Shown here piece by piece: positions 54,362-61,470 of a DNA stretch of 64,000 bases (positions are counted from its first letter, which is position 1; every line of letters starts with the position of its first letter). Source of the stretch: Gloeotrichia echinulata CP02 (GTDB lineage Bacteria; Cyanobacteriota; Cyanobacteriia; Cyanobacteriales; Nostocaceae); NCBI GenBank assembly GCA_038087035.1, contig CP051187.1:4593001-4657000 (forward strand). The letters run 5' to 3'. Both the position numbers and the translations under genes were made by a program. The notes under the pieces were generated by a model, which was given only the letters and a program-made list of their open reading frames with translations, was not told where the DNA came from and searched no databases.

Positions 54362-54853
54362 TTAGATTTCAAAATGATAGGATACAGATCCTTCTTCACT
54401 CACCTTAAAATTAGCATTAAATTCTTTAGCTTTTTCATCTAAATATTGCCTAGCAGATGCGGCTGGTAGTTGGGACTTCATCGCAAAACCGACAACAGTC
54501 ATTCTGCCTTTATTTTCTTGCAGCATTTGATAAAATAGAGATTGCAGATGTTCGTTCATCTGTTGATTAATCGCCCTTTTTTCCTCCTGACTTTCACGGT
54601 ACAATCCTAAACTTAACCATCCGCCCAATATTAAGGTAGGAACACCAAAAATCAAACCTTGCCTAGTAGTAGTATCAAGGAAATAAATAGCGTCCTTATT
54701 GACAAACTCTTTCCCATATTCTTCATCTTCTTGGGCTATTGGGATTGGCTTTAACATGCTATTTTTCTCTAGCGCCGCTGAGACTGATAATGTTAAAAAC
54801 ATAAATCCGAGTGTGAGTAGCCAACCTGTAGCCAATTTTTCAGCAGTTTTCAT
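54362..54853 (-). CDS. Hypothetical protein, two membrane segments
   Basis: A 163-residue protein with an N-terminal hydrophobic helix (GWLLTLGFMFLTLSVSAAL), a charged loop (EDEEYGKEFVNKDAIYFLDT), a second hydrophobic segment (LIFGVPTLILGGWLSLGLY, ~67-85) and a cytoplasmic-looking helical C-terminal domain (MNEHLQSLFYQMLQENKGRM). The latter includes a small helix-turn-helix-like stretch (FAMKSQLPAASARQYLDEKA). It may be a membrane-tethered regulator, but I do not recognise the family. Confidence 0.62.
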   Translation of the reverse strand: MKTAEKLATGWLLTLGFMFLTLSVSAALEKNSMLKPIPIAQEDEEYGKEFVNKDAIYFLDTTTRQGLIFGVPTLILGGWLSLGLYRESQEEKRAINQQMNEHLQSLFYQMLQENKGRMTVVGFAMKSQLPAASARQYLDEKAKEFNANFKVSEEGSVSYHFEI

Positions 54854-54959
54854 AGTTCCACCTCACATTTGAACCTTGTTTTGAGATTCTAACCTGATTA
54901 CTTTATATTCTACTTGTCTACTACATTCATAAAAATTAGCATCATTGACAGCATCGGCT

Positions 54960-55019
54960 AACTTGGGAGGGAGAGATTGTCACCCAATCCCCAACCCCCA
55001 ATCCCCAACCCCCAATCCC
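54960..55019. repeat. cccaatccccaac low-complexity repeat
   Basis: Repeated cccaatccccaacccc units that end against the chlM stop codon. A related block (cccagtccctaatcccc) sits between chlM and hetF at ~55803-55830. Confidence 0.75.
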
Positions 55020-55706
55020 TTAAGTGCGTGTAACTTCCAAGATGCGGGAAAAGTAGAAGCGAGTGCGAGTCATGGACTGACGTTGCACAGAAAAGCCGTT
55101 ACTTTCGAGGATTTTGACCACATCAGCCTCACGGTGTAAATAGGCGCGAGTGGCTTTACTAGGTCCTGGAAAGAAACTGCCAATTTTTTTGAGTATACTC
55201 AGAGCGCAGGTCTTGGGGGCAAAACTGAGAATTAGCCGTGACTGTGCTAAAGAACACAGATGAGAAATCATCTCATCTGCTTTTTCTTGGGGGTAGTGGA
55301 TGAGAACATCGAGACAAATGACGGTGTGGTAATTACCAGTTAATGATTCCAAATCCTGCACAGCGAATGTGGGATTTTCGGCGTTTCCCAAGGCTTGTAA
55401 GGCTCTATCCTTGGCTTCTGACACCATTTTTTCCGAAATATCGCTAGCATAGACTTTCGCGCCATCTGTCGCTAGAGGGATGCTGAGACTACCCACACCA
55501 CAACCAGCATCACAGATTGATAACTCTGCCAAATTGTTATCAGCTTTCAGCCAGGCGATTACTGTATCCACGGTTTGCTGATGTCCGTTGCGGATGTCCA
55601 ACTGGACTTTGTTGACTTCACCATCGCCGTATATCCGCTTCCATCGGTCAAACCCTGTGGAATTGAAATACTCACGAACAATCGTTTTATCGTCGGCTGC
55701 GTTCAT
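55020..55706 (-). CDS. chlM: Magnesium protoporphyrin IX methyltransferase
   Basis: ChlM transfers a methyl group from SAM to the ring-C propionate of Mg-protoporphyrin IX in chlorophyll synthesis. The 228-residue enzyme shows the family opening VREYFNSTGFDRWKRIYGDG, the SAM-binding motif ICDAGCGVGSLSIPLA and LIHYPQEKADEMI. I chose the ATG at 55706 (MNAADDKT) over one three codons upstream. It lies 125 bp downstream of hetF on the same strand; a low-complexity block separates them. Confidence 0.94.
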   Translation of the reverse strand: MNAADDKTIVREYFNSTGFDRWKRIYGDGEVNKVQLDIRNGHQQTVDTVIAWLKADNNLAELSICDAGCGVGSLSIPLATDGAKVYASDISEKMVSEAKDRALQALGNAENPTFAVQDLESLTGNYHTVICLDVLIHYPQEKADEMISHLCSLAQSRLILSFAPKTCALSILKKIGSFFPGPSKATRAYLHREADVVKILESNGFSVQRQSMTRTRFYFSRILEVTRT

Positions 55707-55831
55707 AACGTTCAAGTTTCAAGGCTTCCCAATCCTTAAAATTATCATTTATAGGAACAGCTAGAACGCTTTTGTTCGCAGATTTTTCCTGCATTAGCTT
55801 TCCCCAGTCCCTAATCCCCAGTCCCCAATCC

Positions 55832-58321
55832 CTATCTTACCTTAGCCTTTTCCTGCTGGAGCGATCGCCAATCCGTAATTGCGTTTTCTGTCCACAGCCA
55901 ATTATTACCCAATTTATCGATTTGAAAATTTATCGGATCATGTTGTAGCACCACTTGGCGCAATTTAATCGCTTCGTTAATATATTGAGACTGTTTAGCA
56001 ATCGGTTGATTATATGCAGATTTATACAGTCCCAGAGCTAACCCCGCATAAGAAGTTAAAGCATCTTTGGGCACTCCTCCCTTAGTAGGGAGTGATTTAG
56101 TAGCAGCGACCGTATTCTGCTGTTTGAGGGCTAAATTCAACGCATTAAACCAAGAATCATTAGCTCGGTTCAGATTGTTTTCTGCGTAATAAGCAAAACC
56201 CAAAGCGTTGTTATACACAAACGAATCCGGTTGAGATCTCACAGCACTTTCCCAGTAGCGACGAGCATCATCAATGCTATATTTTTTATCACCAATCTGC
56301 ACAGATTGCCAAGCTAATCGCCCCTTAAAAAAGTTGACAGCGGGACTATCAGCTTGTTTTGGGGGAATCAGATTCAGCGCAGCTTGAGCCGATGGAAGTA
56401 CACCACGGTTAAGTAGTTCTTCTACAGCCAAAAGACCACCTTCTATGTCACCTTGGCTTAATTTTTCTGTAGCGGTAGCGGTGACAATTCCGGTGTTAGC
56501 CGTCTTTAAATCAATTGGAGTTGTGGGCTGTATTGGAGACGACGAAGGAATGGGCGGGATATCAGGTAAACTTGAAATCGGTCGATTTTGCCACCACCAA
56601 CCAAAACCAATCAAAAGAGCGATCGCACTCCCTCCAATAAAGGCGATAATCGGCAAAAGCTGGCGTAAATTGAGTGGTTTCGATAGTACTGCTTGTGATG
56701 AATTGATGGGGGAATTTTCCCAATTTCCAGGAAAATTACCAGCAGGTTGAGTTGTCCCTGGGACTTCTTCCCACAAGCTTGCTTGCTGATCATAAGCAGC
56801 TATCTCGCCAGTAACTTGTTTTGTCTTTTGACTATTTTCTGTAACCTGTTGCACAAGTTCCGCTGTTAACAGCCCCTGCTCAGATGCTAACTGTTGAGCA
56901 TCTAGCTGACGAAACAGATCCGAAACAAGAGCCGAATCTTCAGCATAGTTTGAGTCATCATACTCAATTTCATCAGAGATATCACCCCAAGTATCTTCAC
57001 CTAGCCAGTCTAGCCCAGAAGAATCCCGTGACAAACCAGAGGGAATCATTTCCTCGATAGCTAAAGGTATCTCCGTCTCCTCAGCGACACCAGAGTAACT
57101 TACACTTGGAGTTGCCCTTACAGGAGAATTATAGCCCTGAAGTAGCTCCGCAGTCCCAGGAACTTCCGGGGTGAGAAAACCGTCAAATTCCGGTTGCAGA
57201 TACAAAATCGGTAACGCCCAGTACATATGGTGAGAACCATAAGCAGAAATTAATCCCTGACGTACCCGACTCACGCATAAATCTACAGGATATCCCTGAT
57301 TCAAGTTGCGGTAAAACAATTGTGTTAACGTCAGCGCCACTTCATCGGGAATGCGTTCCGACATTGCTAACACACTCCTGATTCCGCGCTTGACTAGGCT
57401 TTCTGTCAGGTTACGTTCCCCTGTTTCTCCCCCCGCATCGGAGCTAGCCCTGTAAGCCCCCAAGCAGGAGTTAAACACAGCCATTTGAATATTATTATTG
57501 ACAAGTAAACCCGCCAAATCGTCACCACTTAGGGTCTCCGTTAAGCCAGTTCTGCTACTAACAAGATAAATTTCACCACCGTTCATCCCTAAATTACTAT
57601 GACCGGAGTAGTGCAGAACATGATATCTTCCTTGTTCTAAGGCTTGCGTCAATTCTTCCCGCCCTGGTTGGTCTAGCAGGGTTAGTTCAATCTCTGGCAG
57701 AGAATTGCCATTTTCACCCGGTCGTGATATAGGACGTTGCAGTTCAGCTTGGAGATTGACAGCTTCCTGCGTGAGCAATTCGAGCCGGACTTGATCTGTA
57801 GGGGACGCAATCACCATCAATACTTTTACACCACCTTCACCTGGTGGTTTAGGGATTTTTGCCGATAGCAACCGAGATCCCGCCAAAACCCCACTTTGGT
57901 AGCGAGAAAAAGCAATATAGGGACCCGTCGCTAAGGGACGATCCCCAGCGTGCATTACTTCCCAAGGCAAACGAGCTAACCTTGTATCTTTTAGCCCCAA
58001 ACGTAAGCGCAACACCTGCTGGTGATTCTGGGCAATACCTTGCGCGGTAATCCAACTATCTCTGAGAGTGCCTTGAAACAGAGCGTTATAAAATTGCTGA
58101 CCCAAAGCCACCAAGTTGACAGAGTTTCTAGCAATCACATCACCCTGCAACACCGATTTTAAAGGGTCATTCATCAAATGCCCCGCCGCCGTCAACCAAT
58201 CAGCTACAGGCCATCTCACCAGTTCTTCTGCCAATGGCACCCCAGGCGCGACTTGTTCCGTCCGTACCAAGTAGTCATCTTGCCCTACTGGGGTTACGGA
58301 AATGTGAAATTCCTGGGTCAC
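55832..58321 (-). CDS. hetF: HetF, CHAT-domain protease for heterocyst patterning
   Basis: HetF is required for heterocyst differentiation and for normal turnover of HetR and PatU3. The 829-residue protein has an N-terminal domain (1-160), a CHAT caspase-like domain (~165-380) with His241 (LHYSGHSNLGM) and Cys286 (VFNSCLGAYRAS), and an acidic linker (~410-540). One membrane helix follows (~553-576, LPIIAFIGGSAIALLIGFGW), then a C-terminal TPR-like region (YNNALGFAYYAENNLNRAND). The divergently oriented array of NsiR1-like units directly upstream is the arrangement known around hetF in Nostoc PCC 7120. The leader of hetF probably passes through the first unit, in antisense. Confidence 0.93.
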   Translation of the reverse strand: MTQEFHISVTPVGQDDYLVRTEQVAPGVPLAEELVRWPVADWLTAAGHLMNDPLKSVLQGDVIARNSVNLVALGQQFYNALFQGTLRDSWITAQGIAQNHQQVLRLRLGLKDTRLARLPWEVMHAGDRPLATGPYIAFSRYQSGVLAGSRLLSAKIPKPPGEGGVKVLMVIASPTDQVRLELLTQEAVNLQAELQRPISRPGENGNSLPEIELTLLDQPGREELTQALEQGRYHVLHYSGHSNLGMNGGEIYLVSSRTGLTETLSGDDLAGLLVNNNIQMAVFNSCLGAYRASSDAGGETGERNLTESLVKRGIRSVLAMSERIPDEVALTLTQLFYRNLNQGYPVDLCVSRVRQGLISAYGSHHMYWALPILYLQPEFDGFLTPEVPGTAELLQGYNSPVRATPSVSYSGVAEETEIPLAIEEMIPSGLSRDSSGLDWLGEDTWGDISDEIEYDDSNYAEDSALVSDLFRQLDAQQLASEQGLLTAELVQQVTENSQKTKQVTGEIAAYDQQASLWEEVPGTTQPAGNFPGNWENSPINSSQAVLSKPLNLRQLLPIIAFIGGSAIALLIGFGWWWQNRPISSLPDIPPIPSSSPIQPTTPIDLKTANTGIVTATATEKLSQGDIEGGLLAVEELLNRGVLPSAQAALNLIPPKQADSPAVNFFKGRLAWQSVQIGDKKYSIDDARRYWESAVRSQPDSFVYNNALGFAYYAENNLNRANDSWFNALNLALKQQNTVAATKSLPTKGGVPKDALTSYAGLALGLYKSAYNQPIAKQSQYINEAIKLRQVVLQHDPINFQIDKLGNNWLWTENAITDWRSLQQEKAKVR

Positions 58322-58503
58322 AACTTTTCCTGTTCGCCTCCTAAATCAGGTTTGAAACGCGAAAGTTTCAAGTCGATTTTTCGCTCCTTCTGATACCTTA
58401 GATGCATCCTGTCACTCAATGTTTCTGATTGAAGTTTTTTTTGCTTTTTTCGCTTTTACAACTTTATCCGGATCGGTTCGCATCCGCCTAGAACAGTTTA
58501 TTG

Positions 58504-58563
58504 GTAGATGCACCTTGATCTTCGACTCCCCTGGTAGGCTTATACCTACTGGGGGATTTTTTT
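58504..58563 (+). ncRNA. nsiR1: NsiR1-like sRNA, unit 1 (hetF-proximal)
   Basis: TCCGGA at 58467. RNA gtagatgcacc... to T-run at 58563. The most diverged unit (cttgatcttcgactcc, tatacctactggggg). It lies in the hetF upstream region on the opposite strand, so it should be antisense to the hetF leader. Confidence 0.82.
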
Positions 58564-58835
58564 ATGTAGACAAACAACAACAACCCCCCATGCAGGGATT
58601 TTTGTCTTTTGATTTGTTGGTAGTTACGCTCTAGCGCTGCGACAATCAACAGTGCTAAAGCGCAGCTACAAACCCACAAAGTTCTTGTGGTCATTTACTA
58701 CAAAATGGGCTAAATACAACTTGATCATCTACTCCCCAGGCTGCCATCCACTAAGATTTTTTTGCACATAACGACAAATATACCTTTTGCTCAATTTATC
58801 CGGAGCATGGTAATCAACCCTAGAACCTTTAATTG

Positions 58836-58895
58836 GTAGATGCACCCTGATAATTAACTCCCCTGGTAGGCTTAGACCTATTGGGGGATTTTTTT
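58836..58895 (+). ncRNA. nsiR1: NsiR1-like sRNA, unit 2
   Basis: TCCGGA at 58799; 60-nt RNA; terminator arms cccctggtagg / cctattgggg. Preceded by a ~330-bp gap from unit 1 that contains a degenerate unit. Confidence 0.9.
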
Positions 58896-58969
58896 GGGAG
58901 GAAAAACCGCTAATTAGTTTGTAACAAATTTATCCGGATAATGGCACTGTGTTTGAGAAGAATTAATTG

Positions 58970-59029
58970 GTAGATGCACCCTGATAACTAACTCCCCTGG
59001 TAGGCTTAGACCTGCTAGGGAATTTTTTT
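58970..59029 (+). ncRNA. nsiR1: NsiR1-like sRNA, unit 3
   Basis: TCCGGA at 58933; diverged promoter spacer (taatggcactgtgtttgag); terminator cccctggtagg / cctgctaggg. Confidence 0.9.
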
Positions 59030-59100
59030 GTGGAAAATAGCCCCCAGGTTGGTGACAAATTTATCCGGAGCATGGTAATCAACCCCAGAACAATTAATTG

Positions 59101-59160
59101 GTAGATGCACCCTGATAACTAACTCCCCTGGTAGGCTTAGACCTGCTGGGGAATTTTTTT
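59101..59160 (+). ncRNA. nsiR1: NsiR1-like sRNA, unit 4
   Basis: TCCGGA at 59064; terminator cccctggtagg / cctgctgggg; followed by the gaagaaatcgtcagattc spacer. Confidence 0.9.
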
Positions 59161-59233
59161 ATGGAAGAAATCGTCAGATTCATTGTGACAAATTTATCCG
59201 GAGCATGATAATCAACCCCAGAACAATTAATTG

Positions 59234-59294
59234 GTAGATGCACCCTGATAATTAACTCCCCTGGTAGGCTTAGACCTATTGGGGGATTTTTTTT
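59234..59294 (+). ncRNA. nsiR1: NsiR1-like sRNA, unit 5
   Basis: TCCGGA at 59197; terminator cccctggtagg / cctattgggg with eight T. Confidence 0.9.
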
Positions 59295-59365
59295 GTGGAA
59301 AATAGCCACCTGCTTGGTGACGAATTTATCCGGAGCATGATAATCAACCCCAGAACAATTAATTG

Positions 59366-59425
59366 GTAGATGCACCCTGATAATTAACTCCCCTGGTAGG
59401 CTTAGACCTATTGGGGGATTTTTTT
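59366..59425 (+). ncRNA. nsiR1: NsiR1-like sRNA, unit 6
   Basis: TCCGGA at 59329; terminator cccctggtagg / cctattgggg. Confidence 0.9.
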
Positions 59426-59498
59426 ATGGAAGAAATCGTCAGATTCATTGTGACAAATTTATCCGGAGCATGGTAATCAACCCTAGAACAATTAATTG

Positions 59499-59559
59499 GT
59501 AGATGCACCCTGATAATTAACTCCCCTGGTAGGCTTAGACCTATTGGGGGATTTTTTTT
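59499..59559 (+). ncRNA. nsiR1: NsiR1-like sRNA, unit 7
   Basis: TCCGGA at 59462; terminator cccctggtagg / cctattgggg with eight T. Confidence 0.9.
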
Positions 59560-59630
59560 GTGGAAAATAGCCCCCAGGTTGGTGACAAATTTATCCGGAG
59601 CATGGTAATCAACCCCAGAACAATTAATTG

Positions 59631-59689
59631 GTAGATGCACCCTGATAATTAACTCCCTGGTAGGCTTAGACCTGCTAGGGAATTTTTTT
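59631..59689 (+). ncRNA. nsiR1: NsiR1-like sRNA, unit 8
   Basis: TCCGGA at 59594; one C fewer in the left arm (actccctggtagg) paired with cctgctaggg. Confidence 0.9.
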
Positions 59690-59762
59690 ATGGAAGAAAT
59701 CGTCAGATTCATTGTGACGAATTTATCCGGAGCATCGTGGTTAGCCCTAGAACCTTTAATTG

Positions 59763-59821
59763 GTAGATGCACCCTGATAATTAACTCCCTGGTAGGCTTA
59801 GACCTGCTAGGGAATTTTTTT
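59763..59821 (+). ncRNA. nsiR1: NsiR1-like sRNA, unit 9
   Basis: TCCGGA at 59726; promoter spacer agcatcgtggttagccc; short-arm terminator ccctggtagg / cctgctaggg. Confidence 0.9.
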
Positions 59822-59892
59822 GTGGAAAATAGCCCCCAGGTTGGTGACAAATTTATCCGGAGCATGGTAATCAACCCCAGAACAATTAATTG

Positions 59893-59951
59893 GTAGATGC
59901 ACCCTGATAATTAACTCCCTGGTAGGCTTAGACCTGCTAGGGAATTTTTTT
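59893..59951 (+). ncRNA. nsiR1: NsiR1-like sRNA, unit 10
   Basis: TCCGGA at 59856; short-arm terminator ccctggtagg / cctgctaggg. Confidence 0.9.
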
Positions 59952-60024
59952 AAGTGGAAAATAGCCACCTGCTTGGTGACGAATTTATCCGGAGGATGGT
60001 AATCGACCCCAGAACAATTAATTG

Positions 60025-60083
60025 GTAGATGCACCCTGATAATTAACTCCCTGGTAGGCTTAGACCTGCTAGGGAATTTTTTT
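60025..60083 (+). ncRNA. nsiR1: NsiR1-like sRNA, unit 11
   Basis: TCCGGA at 59988; short-arm terminator ccctggtagg / cctgctaggg. Followed by a truncated unit without TCCGGA (60112-60157). Confidence 0.9.
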
Positions 60084-60234
60084 AAGTAGAAAAACTTCCA
60101 GATCTCTATAACCTGATAATTAACTCCCCTACTAGGCTACCTATTGGGGGATTTTTGATTTTTAATGCTAAACAACAACCAACCTTGGTCGAAATTTATC
60201 CGGAAGCTAGCGCTGCTCTAAAGAACAATTAACT

Positions 60235-60293
60235 GGTAGATGCACCCTGATAACTAACTCCCCTAGTAGGTTTAGACCTATTGGGGGATTTTT
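60235..60293 (+). ncRNA. nsiR1: NsiR1-like sRNA, unit 12 (distal)
   Basis: TCCGGA at 60198; diverged spacer (agctagcgctgctctaaag); terminator cccctagtagg / cctattgggg. Confidence 0.88.
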
Positions 60294-60414
60294 TGAGGAG
60301 AACTTTTATTTGATTGGGGCAATATCCTAGCACTAGGAGCGTGCTGTTACTGCTATCCACACTACAGACAAATTCATCATCCGACCTTTGGTTGAGGTTG
60401 TATAGCATAGCTGC

Positions 60415-60805
60415 TTTACAGAAGCTACTTTATCAAAAATCTGGGTCTAAAACCCCGTCGTTCTACGACGGCTTTTGGTATAATAGGCTTTGTGTCAGGG
60501 TAATCAACCACATAAAAAACCCATTTGCTACCTAATAAGTAGACGCTGCACCTTGACTACTTTATCTTGCTGGTTCTACTTCGTAGTTCTAGTATCGCCT
60601 GGAAGTAGGTAAAAGATTTACAGGTACTAGACTAACAGCATTAAACTGCAAACAAATTTTGCACTATGTGCAACTATGGTCGGGCAGACCAAAAGTTAAC
60701 GCTAGGGGAGAGAACCACCTCTGGCTTAGATACCGCAAGGGGTCTAGGCTAAGTGGACTCGTTGAACCAAGAATCCTTAGCCTAAAGGGTAAGGAGTGTC
60801 AACCA
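60415..60805 (+). mobile_element. Possible tnpB-less IS200/IS605 remnant
   Basis: The left part holds a hairpin ccgtcgttctacgacgg (~60454-60470) after gggtctaaaacc. The right part (~60676-60801) is a structured stretch (gagagaaccacctctgg, cgcaaggggtctaggc) ending gaatccttagcctaaagggt and aaggagtgtcaa, which resembles the 3' end of tnpB elements such as 46627-46675 here. No coding frame lies between. Boundaries are approximate. Confidence 0.4.
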
Positions 60806-61074
60806 CCAACTATAACTATCCACCCTTCTATTTTATCATTGTTTTTGATAACTCTATATGCCAGTCCCTGACTGTCATATTTTTTTTTCGCTGAGGTTGT
60901 CATCGCGCAACGTGTCGCAGACAAGAGCGGAGCGCTGGATAGCTCCGCTCTGGCGTCAAAACTCAACAGTCCAAAAACCCTGACTTTTGACTCTTGACCC
61001 TTAACTGTTGACCTCCAAGACAGTATGTCCTGGTATTTTCAAAACTCGTCTACAAGAAGTTCTCAATTCTACAC
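60806..61074. other. Intergenic region, nothing recognised
   Basis: Contains a possible inverted pair agagcggagc / gctccgctct (~60934-60951) and ttgactcttgacc repeats (~60983-61010). No gene seen. Confidence 0.45.
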
Positions 61075-61308
61075 CTAGTCAGATCTGAACACCTCAAAGG
61101 ATTCTACTTCCAGCACAGGGCCAATCATCGCCAGAGTCAAGATGTCTTCACGTACTTGCCCTGTGATTTTGGCTTTTTGCCCTGCTGTAAGTAACTTTTT
61201 GTCAACATTTTTCAAAATTTCGTAGGTAATGCCCTCGTCTGTGACTAGCGCCCACGCGCCAGTACCAATCTCACGACGTTGGATAGTTCCTGTAACTGTG
61301 ATGCTCAT
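61075..61308 (-). CDS. Small conserved hypothetical, probable OB-like fold
   Basis: A 77-residue protein: MSITVTGTIQRREIGTGAWA, LVTDEGITYEIL and AKITGQVREDILTLAMIGPV. The strand pattern and Gly placement suggest a small beta-barrel similar to OB-type proteins. Small proteins of this kind occur in many cyanobacteria with no assigned function. It is a single gene followed leftward by simple repeats. Confidence 0.68.
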   Translation of the reverse strand: MSITVTGTIQRREIGTGAWALVTDEGITYEILKNVDKKLLTAGQKAKITGQVREDILTLAMIGPVLEVESFEVFRSD

Positions 61309-61470
61309 ATTTTGCTCATGGGAAAATTAATTATGCTCTGATCGAAAGTCTTGGTAGGGGCGCAAGGCATTACGCCCTTACCTCGTTTCCCCAGATGTCT
61401 ATTCTACCCATGCCCCATGCCCCATACTTCGGCTTCGCTCAGTACAAGTGCCCTATGCCCCATGCCTAAT

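Larger units (their letters stand above)
58467..60293 (+). repeat. Array of 12 complete NsiR1-type sRNA units
   Basis: Units of ~132 bp, each with TCCGGA, an AT-rich -10 region (aattaattgg), a 59-61-nt RNA beginning gtagatgcacc, and a hairpin plus T7-8 terminator. TCCGGA begins exactly 37 nt before gtaga in all 12. Spacers alternate: aaaatagccccc / ccacctgc types versus gaagaaatcgtcagattc type. Two extra degenerate units (~58718-58764 and ~60112-60157) lack TCCGGA. Confidence 0.95.

Noticed and set aside
59094..60034. Minus-strand frames with repeating HLPINCSGVDYHAPDKF
   Set aside because: They run through the sRNA array on the opposite strand; the units are explained by the promoter-RNA-terminator structure.
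58467..60293. Possible CRISPR array in the sRNA region
   Set aside because: Spacers are of only a few recurring types and each unit has its own promoter motif and terminator.
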